Assembly (NCBI RefSeq): GCF_009380135.2
Contig: NZ_WHUT02000010.1
Location: forward strand, 62,001 to 126,000
Direction: 5' to 3'
DNA: 64,000 nt
Origin: Fertoeibacter niger
GTDB taxonomy: Bacteria > Pseudomonadota > Alphaproteobacteria > Rhodobacterales > Rhodobacteraceae
Below the pieces are notes generated by a model. That model was given only the letters and a program-made list of their open reading frames with translations, was not told the origin of the DNA and searched no databases. Positions 26,166 to 34,640 of the stretch are shown here, in pieces. Position numbers and translations under genes: made by a program. Numbering within the stretch: position 1 is the stretch's first letter; each line of letters begins with the position of its first letter.

Positions 26166-26948
26166 ATGAAGAAAGAGACCAAAACGCTGCTGCAGGCCGT
26201 GGCCATGGCCGCGGGGCTGGCAACCAATGCCATGGCGCAAGACATGATCCCTGCGGATCAGGTGGTGCGCAACGTTGTGCTGGTTCACGGGGCCTTTGCA
26301 GATGGCTCGGGCTGGCGCGGTGTCTATGACATCCTGACCGCGCGGGGCTATCGGGTCAGCATCGTGCAGAACCCGCTGACCAGCCTTGCCGATGATGTGG
26401 CCGCAACCCACCGCATTGTGGATCGTCAGGACGGGCCGACGATCCTTGTCGGCCATTCCTATGGTGGCACGGTAATCACCGAAGCGGGGGTGAACCAGAA
26501 GGTTGCGGGGCTGGTCTATGTTTCTGCCCTTGCGCCCGACGCTGGCGAGACGACCGGCGGCCAGTTCACCGACATTCCGCCGCCGCCCGAGTTCGTGATC
26601 GAGACCGGCGAGGACGGCTTCGGCTTCGTGAATCTGGAAAAGTTCAAGATCGGTTTCGCGGGTGACACAACCGATGCCGACGCGGCTTTCCTGCGCGACA
26701 GCCAGGTGCCGATCAACATGGCGATCTTTGGCGAGCCGGTGACGCAGGCCGCCTGGAAGACGAAGCCAAGCTGGGCGGTCGTCGCGACCCAGGACAAGGC
26801 GATAGACCCTGCCCTCTTGCGCCACACCGCCGAAAAGATCGGCGCGACGATTGTCGAGGTTGAGGCCAGCCACGTGCCCATGCTGACCCAGCCGCAAGCC
26901 GTGGCCGATGTGATCGACGTGGCGGCCAAGGGTGCGTCCGCCAATTGA
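26166..26948 (+). CDS. Exported alpha/beta hydrolase (paralogue 2)
   Basis: This 260-residue protein has a signal peptide of about 24 residues ending in ATNAMAQ. It shares with the 16332-17126 protein the same order of motifs: VVLVHGAFADGSGWRGVYD, LVQNPLTSLADDVAAT-like segment (here IVQNPLTS), VGHSYGGTV as the nucleophile elbow and EASHVPMLTQP with the catalytic His. Identity is about two-thirds by eye, so one is a duplicate of the other or both belong to an expanded family. CCGGAGAA gives a good ribosome site. A hairpin follows the stop. The substrate is unknown; its upstream region lacks the OhrR-type palindromes of the first copy. Confidence 0.85.
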   Translation: MKKETKTLLQAVAMAAGLATNAMAQDMIPADQVVRNVVLVHGAFADGSGWRGVYDILTARGYRVSIVQNPLTSLADDVAATHRIVDRQDGPTILVGHSYGGTVITEAGVNQKVAGLVYVSALAPDAGETTGGQFTDIPPPPEFVIETGEDGFGFVNLEKFKIGFAGDTTDADAAFLRDSQVPINMAIFGEPVTQAAWKTKPSWAVVATQDKAIDPALLRHTAEKIGATIVEVEASHVPMLTQPQAVADVIDVAAKGASAN

Positions 26949-26953
26949 GCGCA

Positions 26954-26981
26954 GCGCTGCCGGGCTTTGGTTCGGCAGCGC
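26954..26981 (+). terminator. Hairpin after hydrolase gene
   Basis: A perfect 9-bp stem GCGCTGCCG / CGGCAGCGC with a 10-base loop starts six bases after the stop codon. Only short T-runs follow, so termination may be partial. Confidence 0.55.
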
Positions 26982-27210
26982 CATTTCCCTTCATGTGAGA
27001 AGGCCGGTCAGTTTGCGGCGCAGCGCGTGGAACGCTGCCGGGGCGGCACCGCTGCCAATGCAAGGCCCGGGTGGATCGGCAGCCCGATGTCGCCAACCAA
27101 TCCAGATTGCCGCGTCATTGTCCGATATGCCCCGATCATTGTCATTTCCGCCACGCCCCTTCCTGCATCCCAAGGCGTAACTTGTTCCTACCGAAACGAA
27201 AGGCAACGCG

Positions 27211-28149
27211 ATGAACCCGAACCTGACCAGACGGACACTGATGACGACCGGGGCCGCCGCGGCCGCCCTTCTGATCCTGAACCGCACAACCAACGCTCAA
27301 TCCCAAGGAGAGATCATCATGGCTACGTTCACCACCGCTGACGGCACCAACATCTTCTACAAGGACTGGGGCCCGCGCGACGCCCAGCCCATCGTGTTCC
27401 ACCACGGCTGGCCGCTTTCCAGCGACGACTGGGACAACCAGATGCTGTATTTCCTGGAGCAGGGCTACCGCGTCGTGGCCCATGACCGCCGCGGCCATGG
27501 CCGGTCCGACCAGACCGACACCGGCAACGAGATGGACACCTATGCCCAGGACGTGATCGAACTGGCGCGGCATCTGGACCTGAAGAACGCGATCCACATC
27601 GGCCATTCGACCGGCGGGGGCGAAGTTGCCCGCTATGCCGCCCGCGCCGAACCGGGCCGCGTCGCGAAGGCCGTGCTGATCGGCGCCGTGCCGCCGGTGA
27701 TGGCCAAGACGGAAAGCAACCCCGACGGCATCCCGCTGGAGGTGTTCGACGGCTTCCGCTCCGCCCTGATCGCCAACCGGGCGCAGTTCTTCCTCGACAT
27801 CCCCTCGGGCCCGTTCTTCGGCTTCAACCGCGAAGGTGCCACGGTCAGCCAGGGCCAGATCCAGAACTGGTGGCGGCAAGGCATGATGGGCGGGGCCAAG
27901 GCGCAATATGACTGCATCAAGGCCTTCTCGGAAACCGATTTCACCGAAGATCTGAAGGCGATCACTGTCCCGGTCCTGGTGCTGCACGGCGAGGATGACC
28001 AGATCGTCCCTGTCGCCAACACCTCGGCCCTGGCGGCCAAGCTGGTGCAGAACGGCACGCTGAAAACCTATCCGGGCCTTTCGCACGCCCCCTTCGCGAC
28101 CCACCCCGACCTGGTGAACGCCGACCTTCTGGCCTTCGCCAAGGCCTGA
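27211..28149 (+). CDS. Non-haem haloperoxidase-like alpha/beta hydrolase with Tat-type leader
   Basis: The full frame is 312 residues. The core from residue 37 is a cofactor-free haloperoxidase/esterase: [15 protein letters not shown], nucleophile elbow [20 protein letters not shown] with the acid, and [11 protein letters not shown] with the catalytic His. The first 36 residues ([20 protein letters not shown], then NAQS) look like a Tat signal. A second ATG at 27319, with AAGGAG just upstream, begins exactly where normal cytoplasmic members of the family begin (276 residues). Both exported and cytoplasmic forms may therefore be made. It is followed by a strong hairpin and then dps. Confidence 0.88.
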   Translation: MNPNLTRRTLMTTGAAAAALLILNRTTNAQSQGEIIMATFTTADGTNIFYKDWGPRDAQPIVFHHGWPLSSDDWDNQMLYFLEQGYRVVAHDRRGHGRSDQTDTGNEMDTYAQDVIELARHLDLKNAIHIGHSTGGGEVARYAARAEPGRVAKAVLIGAVPPVMAKTESNPDGIPLEVFDGFRSALIANRAQFFLDIPSGPFFGFNREGATVSQGQIQNWWRQGMMGGAKAQYDCIKAFSETDFTEDLKAITVPVLVLHGEDDQIVPVANTSALAAKLVQNGTLKTYPGLSHAPFATHPDLVNADLLAFAKA

Positions 28150-28160
28150 CACCCGAACAC

Positions 28161-28191
28161 GGAAAGGGGCGGGTCCGCACCGCCCCTTTCC
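28161..28191 (+). terminator. Strong hairpin between haloperoxidase-like gene and dps
   Basis: A perfect 12-bp stem, GGAAAGGGGCGG / CCGCCCCTTTCC, with a 7-base loop. It lies 12 bp after the stop codon and 31 bp before dps. No long T-run follows; it probably ends or attenuates transcription. Confidence 0.65.
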
Positions 28192-28221
28192 ACCTGCACC
28201 GGACTGAACAGGAGACGCGCC

Positions 28222-28713
28222 ATGACCTATGCCTCACGCCTTGATCTGGATACCGCGCTTCGGGCTGCCGTCCTGCCGATCCTGCAGTCCCGCCTGTCCG
28301 ACACGCTTGACCTGCAAGCGCAGGTGAAACAGGCGCATTGGAACCTGCGGGGCCCGGCCTTCATCGCCCTGCACGACCTCTTCGACCGGATCGCCGCAGA
28401 CATCGCCCTTGCCGCCGACGACACTGCGGAGCGTATCGTCGCCCTTGGCGGATATGCCGACGGACGCCCTTTCCGGACCGCACGCGACACCAGCCTGCCG
28501 GGCTGGCCCGAACGGGTGCAGGCGCAAGGGGCGGTGCTTGACGCTTTGGCCGCGTCGATCTCGGCCCATGGCCGCGGGCTGCGGGACGCCATCGACAGCA
28601 CAACCCAGATCGGCGATGCCGGAACTGCCGACCTCTTCACCGGCCAGTCGCGCCAGACGGACAAACAGCTCTGGCTGGTGGAAGCCCACCTTTCCGGCAT
28701 GAAGGCCGAATGA
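28222..28713 (+). CDS. dps: Dps-family ferritin-like DNA-protection protein
   Basis: This 163-residue protein has the Dps core helices and the ferroxidase-site pattern AQVKQAHWNLRGPAFIALHDLFDRI with the conserved His and Asp, then the second helix with DDTAERIVALGGYADGRP. Dps dodecamers oxidise and store iron and shield DNA from peroxide. It fits the oxidative-stress theme of the preceding genes (ohr, peroxide-linked hydrolases). AGGAGACGCGCC precedes the start. Its stop is 10 bp from that of the convergent AcdR-like gene. Confidence 0.92.
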   Translation: MTYASRLDLDTALRAAVLPILQSRLSDTLDLQAQVKQAHWNLRGPAFIALHDLFDRIAADIALAADDTAERIVALGGYADGRPFRTARDTSLPGWPERVQAQGAVLDALAASISAHGRGLRDAIDSTTQIGDAGTADLFTGQSRQTDKQLWLVEAHLSGMKAE

Positions 28714-28723
28714 ACCGAAGCGG

Positions 28724-29200
28724 TCAGAACGACAGGGGCGCGTTGTCCTTGACCTCTTTCAACACAAAGAACGTCCGGATCTGGCGCACGCCGGGCAGGG
28801 TGATCAGCTGGCGGCCGTGCAGCAGGTTGAACCCGGCCATGTCCCGCACGCGGATTTTCAGCAGATAGTCGAAATCCCCGGCAACAAGGTTGCAGTCCAG
28901 CACTTCCTTCATCGCGCCGACGGCGGCCTCGAACGCGGCAAAGCTTTCGGGGGTTGACCGGTCCAGCACCACCCCCACCATCACCAGCGCGCCAAGCCCC
29001 ACCGAAACCGGGGAAACCTGCGCGCGGACCGCCGTGATGAAGCCTTCCTCCATCAGGCGCTGGGTGCGGCGGTGGCAGGTGGCGGCACTGACATTGACCA
29101 GCTTCGCCAGATCTGCGTTCGCGATACGCCCGTCTTTCTGCAAGGCGCGCAGCATGTTGCGGTCGATTCGGTCCAACGCAAGCTTGGAAGATTCTTCCAT
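28724..29200 (-). CDS. acdR: Lrp/AsnC-family regulator, AcdR-like
   Basis: This 158-residue protein has an N-terminal AsnC-type HTH at about residues 8-65 (LDRIDRNMLRALQKDGRIAN, then VNVSAATCHRRTQRL) and the RAM ligand-binding domain behind it (VGLGALVMVGVVLD; GDFDYLLKIRVRDMAGF). It is divergent from acdS, with 141 bp between the start codons. That is the arrangement of AcdR, the Lrp-type activator of ACC deaminase in many bacteria. Confidence 0.9.
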   Translation of the reverse strand: MEESSKLALDRIDRNMLRALQKDGRIANADLAKLVNVSAATCHRRTQRLMEEGFITAVRAQVSPVSVGLGALVMVGVVLDRSTPESFAAFEAAVGAMKEVLDCNLVAGDFDYLLKIRVRDMAGFNLLHGRQLITLPGVRQIRTFFVLKEVKDNAPLSF

Positions 29201-29242
29201 TTTCAGCCACCATTCTGAATGCCGAGATAACTTATTGCGAAA

Positions 29243-29293
29243 CTGAGTCAGAAACCATTCATTTTGACGCTCAACTATGGAAGCACGTATTCG
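29243..29293 (+). promoter_or_regulatory. acdR-acdS control region with possible acdS promoter
   Basis: TTGACG at 29264-29269 with TATTCG at 29288-29293 (18-bp spacer) is a possible acdS promoter. Upstream is the small palindrome CTGAGTCAG at 29243-29251 in AT-rich surroundings, a candidate AcdR/Lrp contact. Both calls are weak. Confidence 0.35.
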
Positions 29294-29341
29294 CGCGGTC
29301 CTGTTACGGTTTCAACATGCCAAACCTCAGGAGACCGCCGC

Positions 29342-30361
29342 ATGTCGCTGCTTGCCAAATTCGAACGCTACCCGCTGACCTATGGCCCCACGCCGATCGA
29401 ACATCTGCCCCGCCTGACCGAGGCGCTTGGCGGCAACGTCCAGATCTATGCCAAGCGCGATGACTGCAATTCCGGCCTCGCCATGGGCGGCAACAAGCTG
29501 CGCAAGCTGGAATACATCGTGCCGGATGCCATCGCTTCGGGGGCGGATACGCTGGTGTCCATCGGCGGCGTGCAGTCGAACCACACCCGCATGGTGGCCG
29601 CGACTGCGGCCAAGATCGGCATGAAATGCGTCGTGGTGCAGGAAAAATGGGTGCCGCATTACGATGCCGTCTATGACCGCGTCGGCAATATCCTGATGAC
29701 CCGGCTGATGGGCGCGGATTCGCGGCTGGTCGAGGACGGGTTTGACATCGGCATCCGGCAAAGCTGGGAAAACGCGATCCAGTCGGTGCGGGATGCGGGT
29801 GGCGTGCCCTATGCCATTCCGGCGGGGGCCAGCGTCCACAAATACGGTGCGCTTGGCTATATCGGCTTTGCCGAGGAAGTGGCCGAACAGGAAAAGGCGC
29901 TGGGTTTCACCTTCGATTACATCGTGGTCTGTGTTGTGACCGGATCGACGCAGGCGGGCATGATCGTCGGCTTTGCCGCGCAGGACCGGGCGCAAACCGT
30001 CATCGGCATCGACGCCTCCGGCACGCTGGACCAGACCCGCGCACAGGTGCGCCAGATCGTCGACAATTCGGCCGAACTGGTTGGCCTTGGCCGCAAGGTG
30101 CGCGAGGATGAGATCGTCATCAACCCGGACTATGCCTATCCGGCCTATGGCGTCCCGTCCGAGGAAACCAACGACGCCATCCGTCTGGCCGCCCGGACCG
30201 AAGCGATGATCACCGACCCGGTCTATGAAGGCAAGTCGATGCAGGGCATGATCGACCTGACGCGCAAGGGCTTTTTCCCGGATGGGTCAAAGGTGCTTTA
30301 CGTTCATCTGGGCGGCGCACCGGCGATCAACGGCTACAGCTACTATTACAAGGAAGGCTGA
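29342..30361 (+). CDS. acdS: 1-aminocyclopropane-1-carboxylate (ACC) deaminase
   Basis: This 339-residue PLP enzyme cleaves ACC to 2-oxobutyrate and ammonia. The PLP lysine is in [11 protein letters not shown] (about K52) and the Ser-Asn-His motif is in GGVQSNHTR. The two residues used to tell true ACC deaminase from D-cysteine desulfhydrase are both present: Glu in PVYEGKSM (about E296) and Leu in YVHLGG (about L323). CTCAGGAG precedes the ATG at 29342. It is divergent from acdR and followed by genes that could use 2-oxobutyrate. ACC is a plant ethylene precursor, so a plant- or alga-associated life is possible. Confidence 0.95.
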   Translation: MSLLAKFERYPLTYGPTPIEHLPRLTEALGGNVQIYAKRDDCNSGLAMGGNKLRKLEYIVPDAIASGADTLVSIGGVQSNHTRMVAATAAKIGMKCVVVQEKWVPHYDAVYDRVGNILMTRLMGADSRLVEDGFDIGIRQSWENAIQSVRDAGGVPYAIPAGASVHKYGALGYIGFAEEVAEQEKALGFTFDYIVVCVVTGSTQAGMIVGFAAQDRAQTVIGIDASGTLDQTRAQVRQIVDNSAELVGLGRKVREDEIVINPDYAYPAYGVPSEETNDAIRLAARTEAMITDPVYEGKSMQGMIDLTRKGFFPDGSKVLYVHLGGAPAINGYSYYYKEG

Positions 30362-30379
30362 GCCTGCCATCATGCCTTT

Positions 30380-30405
30380 GGGCTGCCCGGGTCTGCGGGC
30401 AGCCC
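30380..30405 (+). terminator. Intercistronic hairpin after acdS
   Basis: A perfect 10-bp stem GGGCTGCCCG / CGGGCAGCCC with a 6-base loop lies between acdS and the next gene. No T-run follows; it may stabilise the acdS message or partly attenuate. Confidence 0.55.
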
Positions 30406-30431
30406 GTCACCTGCAGAAACGGAGTGCCGCG

Positions 30432-32780
30432 ATGACCCCCGATGCCGCCCATCTGAAAACCCTGGAACAGCGGCTCTTGTGGCTGTCGCACTGGATGATC
30501 CATCACGCCAACCACATCCGCCCCAAGGTGGACGGGATCAAGGTGGGCGGGCATCAGGCGTCTTCGGCCTCGATGGTGTCGATCCTGACGGCGCTGTATT
30601 TTCACGCGCTGCGGCCGCAGGATCGGGTGGCGGTCAAGCCCCATGCCTCGCCGGTGTTTCATGCCATCCAGTATCTGATGGGCAACCAGACCCGCGAGAA
30701 GATGGAGAATTTCCGGGGTTTCGGCGGCGTGCAAAGCTACCCCAGCCGCACCAAGGACGTGGATGATGTCGATTTTTCCACCGGATCCGTGGGGCTTGGG
30801 GTAGCGATCACCTCCTTCGTGTCGCTGGTGCAGGATTACATCGCCGCGAAGGGTTGGGGGCGCGATCTGCCCCTGGGGCGCATGGTGGCGCTGGTGGGCG
30901 ATGCCGAACTGGACGAAGGCAATGTCTATGAGGCGTTGCAGGAAGGCTGGAAGAACGACCTGCGCAATTGCTGGTGGATCATCGACTACAACCGGCAGTC
31001 GCTGGACGGCATCGTGCGCGAAGGGCTGTTCGCCCGCATCGAAAAGATCTTCGACGCTTTCGGCTGGGACGTGGTCCGCATCAAATACGGTGCCCTGCAA
31101 CGCGCGGCCTTTGCTGAACCGGGCGGCAGCGCCTTGCGCGACTGGATCGACCGCTGCCCGAACCAGCAATACGCAGCCCTCACCTTCATGGGCGGCGCAG
31201 TCTGGCGCAAGCGGCTGATGGAGGATCTGGGCGATCAGGGCGATGTGTCGGCGCTGATCGACCGGCGTGATGATGCGCAGTTGGCCGCACTGATGGAGAA
31301 CCTGGGCGGCAACTGCGTGCAGACCATGGCCGAGGCGTTTGATACCATCACCCATGACCGGCCCACCTGCTTTCTGGCCTATACGATCAAGGGCTGGGGC
31401 ACGCCGATTGCCGGGCACAAGGACAACCACGGCGGGCTGATGAACCCCACCCAGTTCGCCGCCTGGCAAAAGCACATGGGCGTGCCACACGGCCAGGAAT
31501 GGGAGCCGTTCGCCGCCGTTCCAGACCCCGCCGCCCTGCGCAACTACCTGTCGCGCGTGCCTTTCTTCGCCAAAGGCCGCCGCCGCTTTCATGACGACCG
31601 CATCGCCGTGCCGCGCATTGCCATCGACACCGACCGCGAGATTTCCACCCAGGCCGCCTTCGGCAAGATCCTGGACGATTTGTCCAAGGGCGACAGCACG
31701 CTTGCCGCCCGTATCGTCACCACCTCGCCCGATGTCACGGGGACGACGAACCTTGGCCCATGGGTCAACCGGCGCAAGCTGTTCGCGCGTCAACCGCAGG
31801 CCGACGCCTTCATTGAACACCGCATTCCGTCCACCGCGAAGTGGGAGTTTGCGCCCGAAGGCCAGCATATCGAGCTGGGCATCGCCGAGATGAACCTGTT
31901 CCTGCTGCTGGGCGCGGCAGGCCTGTCGCACAGCCTGTTCGGCAAGCGGTTGTTCCCCATCGGCACGGTCTATGATCCGTTTGTGCATCGTGGCCTCGAT
32001 GCCTTGAACTACGCCTGCTATCAGGACGCGCGCTTCATGATCGTCGGCACACCATCCGGCGCGACGCTGGCCCCCGAAGGCGGCGCGCACCAGTCCATCG
32101 GCACGCCGCTCACCGGCATGTCGCAGGACGGGCTGGCGGCATTCGAGCCTGCCTTTGCCGATGAATTGGCGGTGATCATGGAATGGGCCTTCGACTATCT
32201 GCAACGCGATGGCGAGGGCGACCCGGACGAACGCACCTGGCTGCGCGATGAGACCGGCGGCTCTGTTTACCTGCGCCTGACCACCAACCCGCTGGAGCAA
32301 CCCGGCAAGCGGCATGACGACGCGTTCCGTCAGGGCGCCATCGACGGCGCCTACTGGCTGCGCAAGCCGGGGCCGAACTGTCAGGTGGTGATCGCCTATC
32401 AGGGGGCCGTCGCCCCCGAGGCGATTGCGGCGGCGGGCATCATCGGGGAACACCGCCGCGACGTGGGCGTGCTGGCCGTCACCTCGGCCGACCGGCTGAA
32501 CGCGGGTTGGACCGCCGCGCAGCGTGCCCGCGCGCGGGGCAATGCCAAGGCCCGCAGCCATATCGAGTCTCTGCTTGCCGACCTGCCGCGCGACTGCCTG
32601 CTGATCACCGCCATCGATGGGCATCCTGCCACACTGGCCTGGCTGGGGTCGGTTGGCGGCCACAAGACCGTGTCGCATGGGGTCGAGCATTTCGGCCAGA
32701 CCGGCACGATCGGCGATCTCTACCGCCACTACGGGCTTGACCGGCATTCGCTGGCCCATGGCGTGCTGGCGCTGTCGTAG
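30432..32780 (+). CDS. AceE/MdeB-like 2-oxoacid dehydrogenase E1 (transketolase-like)
   Basis: This 782-residue thiamine-diphosphate enzyme belongs to the homodimeric AceE group. The cofactor-binding motif begins at about residue 156 (LVGDAELDEGNVYEAL) and ends near DYNRQSLDG. The N-terminal KVGGHQASSASMVSILTALYF and the later EHRIPSTAKWEFAPEGQHIELGIAEMN-type segment (cited in part) are those of AceE-like E1. It is shorter than E. coli AceE. The Pseudomonas putida homologue MdeB is proposed to oxidise 2-oxobutyrate; lying directly after acdS, this protein probably feeds 2-oxobutyrate into propionyl-CoA with E2/E3 subunits encoded elsewhere. Plain pyruvate dehydrogenase activity is the main alternative. 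Confidence 0.82.
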   Translation: MTPDAAHLKTLEQRLLWLSHWMIHHANHIRPKVDGIKVGGHQASSASMVSILTALYFHALRPQDRVAVKPHASPVFHAIQYLMGNQTREKMENFRGFGGVQSYPSRTKDVDDVDFSTGSVGLGVAITSFVSLVQDYIAAKGWGRDLPLGRMVALVGDAELDEGNVYEALQEGWKNDLRNCWWIIDYNRQSLDGIVREGLFARIEKIFDAFGWDVVRIKYGALQRAAFAEPGGSALRDWIDRCPNQQYAALTFMGGAVWRKRLMEDLGDQGDVSALIDRRDDAQLAALMENLGGNCVQTMAEAFDTITHDRPTCFLAYTIKGWGTPIAGHKDNHGGLMNPTQFAAWQKHMGVPHGQEWEPFAAVPDPAALRNYLSRVPFFAKGRRRFHDDRIAVPRIAIDTDREISTQAAFGKILDDLSKGDSTLAARIVTTSPDVTGTTNLGPWVNRRKLFARQPQADAFIEHRIPSTAKWEFAPEGQHIELGIAEMNLFLLLGAAGLSHSLFGKRLFPIGTVYDPFVHRGLDALNYACYQDARFMIVGTPSGATLAPEGGAHQSIGTPLTGMSQDGLAAFEPAFADELAVIMEWAFDYLQRDGEGDPDERTWLRDETGGSVYLRLTTNPLEQPGKRHDDAFRQGAIDGAYWLRKPGPNCQVVIAYQGAVAPEAIAAAGIIGEHRRDVGVLAVTSADRLNAGWTAAQRARARGNAKARSHIESLLADLPRDCLLITAIDGHPATLAWLGSVGGHKTVSHGVEHFGQTGTIGDLYRHYGLDRHSLAHGVLALS

Positions 32781-32849
32781 GGTGACCGGTCCGCCCTTGC
32801 CGCGCTGCGCAGTCTGATGCCGTCTTGAACGGCGAACCGGAAGGCACCC

Positions 32850-33344
32850 ATGACCCATCGGATTGAGCAAAGATTGCAGGCCCTGAACCTGACGCTTCCC
32901 CAGGTGCCAGTCCACGCCGCATCCGATGCGGCGTGGAAATGTTGTGCGGGTTGGCTTGTAGTTGGCGGGCAATTGCCGATGGCCAACGGCAGGGTGATTA
33001 CGGGCCGGATCGGTGACGACTGCGATCTTCAGGCCGGGGCCACGGCAGCACGGCAAGGTGCCTTGGCCGTGCTGGCCCAGATCAGGCAGGCGCTCATGGG
33101 CGATTGGTCGCGTTTTGACCAACTTGCCAGAATCACGGTGCAGGTGAATGCGGCCCCGGGATCTTGCGATCCAGACCCAATAGCCAAGGCCGCATCAGAG
33201 GTGTTCCTGGCTGTTCTGGGTGATTGCGGAACCCATGCCCGAACGGTCTTTGCCGTGAACGCCCTGCCACGGGGCGCCCTGGTGCAGATCGATGCCGTGG
33301 CCCGGATCACACCCCAAGGCCAGCCTATCGGACTTTTCCCATGA
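32850..33344 (+). CDS. RidA/YjgF-family protein (second copy in window)
   Basis: This 164-residue protein is of the longer YjgF branch (Atu1239-like), with GWLVVGGQLPMANGRVITGRIG at the start, GALAVLAQIRQALMGDWSRF in the middle and LPRGALVQIDAVARI at the end. RidA deaminates 2-aminoacrylate-type and 2-iminobutyrate intermediates. Here it follows ACC deaminase and the E1 gene, so 2-iminobutyrate formed on the way to 2-oxobutyrate is a natural substrate. The gap to the E1 gene is 69 bp. Confidence 0.82.
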   Translation: MTHRIEQRLQALNLTLPQVPVHAASDAAWKCCAGWLVVGGQLPMANGRVITGRIGDDCDLQAGATAARQGALAVLAQIRQALMGDWSRFDQLARITVQVNAAPGSCDPDPIAKAASEVFLAVLGDCGTHARTVFAVNALPRGALVQIDAVARITPQGQPIGLFP

Positions 33345-33356
33345 CAGGGTTACAGC

Positions 33357-33830
33357 ATGAAAAGCAGCGTTGAGCGCGTCAGCGAGGCCCTGATCCGGTC
33401 AGGGCTTGATCTGCTGCCCGTAAAACTTGAAAACTCCACCCGCACGGCGCATGAGGCGGCCGCTGCGCTTGGTGTCATGGTCGATCAGATTGCCAAGTCG
33501 ATCATTCTTGAACCGGTCGCCGGCGGCCAGCTGTTCCTTTTCATTACCGCCGGTTCAAACCGGGTCAATCTGCAACAGGCCGGGGCCTTGGCAGGATCGG
33601 CGCTGCGCCAGGCCCGGCCCGACGTCATTCGCCAACGGACCGGATTTGCCATTGGCGGCGTGGCGCCGGTCGGGCATCTGGAGCCGATACCCGCGTGGCT
33701 TGATCGCCGGTTGCTGGACTTTCCGGCCGTTTGGGCGGCGGGCGGAACGCCGATGCATCTTTTCAGCATCGCGCCCGCGCTACTCGCCCGGATCGCCGGG
33801 GCCACAATCGCCGATTTCGTCGACGGCTAG
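33357..33830 (+). CDS. YbaK/ProX-type aminoacyl-tRNA deacylase domain protein
   Basis: This 157-residue free-standing editing domain shows the YbaK/EbsC pattern: VDQIAKSIIL with the conserved Lys, FLFITAGSNRVN, and the glycine-rich FAIGGVAPVGHLEPIP. Such proteins hydrolyse mischarged tRNA in trans. One idea is that this member clears tRNA charged with a non-protein amino acid connected with the pathway (ACC or 2-aminobutyrate), but no specificity can be read from the sequence. The gap to ridA is 12 bp, so they are likely co-transcribed. Confidence 0.88.
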   Translation: MKSSVERVSEALIRSGLDLLPVKLENSTRTAHEAAAALGVMVDQIAKSIILEPVAGGQLFLFITAGSNRVNLQQAGALAGSALRQARPDVIRQRTGFAIGGVAPVGHLEPIPAWLDRRLLDFPAVWAAGGTPMHLFSIAPALLARIAGATIADFVDG

Positions 33831-33944
33831 GCCCAAAGGCGCGTCGCCCAGCCCCCGAGACAGGCCTGCCACGCGTTGAACGCCAGTTCCTGCGTGCATT
33901 TCCGAGGGTCAGGGGGCTGACTGCCCCGTGCCGCGTGACGGGCA

Positions 33945-34640
33945 TCAGATGGTCATGTGGCGATCAACAATCGCATCCGTCAGATCCTCGACCCTGCCGG
34001 TCTGGGCCACCCTGCCCTTTTCCATGATGGCAAAGGTGCTGGCGGCACGGCGCAGGAAGCCGATGTTCTGCTCGACCAGCACGACGGTCAGCCCGAACTC
34101 GCGGCTCATCCGCAGGATGACGCGTTCGATATCCTCGACGACCGATGGCTGAATGCCTTCATTTGGCTCGTCCAGCAGAACCACGTCCGGCTCTGCCGCA
34201 AGGGCGCGGGCGATGGCCAGTTGCTGTTGCTGCCCCCCGGACAGCAGGCCGCCGGGCCGGTCCAGATTGGCCGTCAGATAGGGAAACAACTCGGCCAGTT
34301 TCTCCGGCACCGCCCGCCGCCCGCTGCGGTTCGCAAAGCCGCCCATCACGATGTTCTCGCGCACGGTGAAATCGGGGATGATGCCGCGCCCCTGCGGCAC
34401 ATAGGCGATGCCGGCGCGCGCCCGCATGTGGCTGGGTGCCGCCGAAATGTCTTTGCCATCAAGGGTGATGGTGCCCTGCGTATTGTCGGTCAGCCCCATG
34501 ATGGTCTTGAGCAGCGTGGTCTTGCCGGTGCCGTTGCGGCCCATGATCCCGGTGATCTGCCCCTTGGGGACGGTCAGGCAAACGCCGGTCAATGCGCGCG
34601 ACCGGCCATAACAGCCTTCAAGGTTTGTCATCGTCAACAT
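33945..34640 (-). CDS. Amide/urea ABC transporter ATP-binding protein (UrtE/LivF-like)
   Basis: This 231-residue ATPase has Walker A GRNGTGKTT, signature LSGGQQQQLAIARAL and Walker B VVLLDEPNEGIQPSVVED; the last phrase is characteristic of UrtE. The ATG at 34640 has AGGAAAT upstream and overlaps the UrtD-like gene by seven bases; an ATG nine bases later is an alternative. It is the last gene of the transporter operon and pairs with the UrtD-like ATPase. Confidence 0.9.
   Translation of the reverse strand: MLTMTNLEGCYGRSRALTGVCLTVPKGQITGIMGRNGTGKTTLLKTIMGLTDNTQGTITLDGKDISAAPSHMRARAGIAYVPQGRGIIPDFTVRENIVMGGFANRSGRRAVPEKLAELFPYLTANLDRPGGLLSGGQQQQLAIARALAAEPDVVLLDEPNEGIQPSVVEDIERVILRMSREFGLTVVLVEQNIGFLRRAASTFAIMEKGRVAQTGRVEDLTDAIVDRHMTI

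Noticed and set aside
29342-30361. D-cysteine desulfhydrase
   Set aside because: The Glu and Leu that mark true ACC deaminase are present and an AcdR-type gene is divergent.
30327-33122. 931-codon open frame on the minus strand opposite the E1 gene
   Set aside because: It is antisense to a clearly coding gene, rich in His, Gln, Gly and Arg as expected for a GC shadow, and has no recognisable domain.
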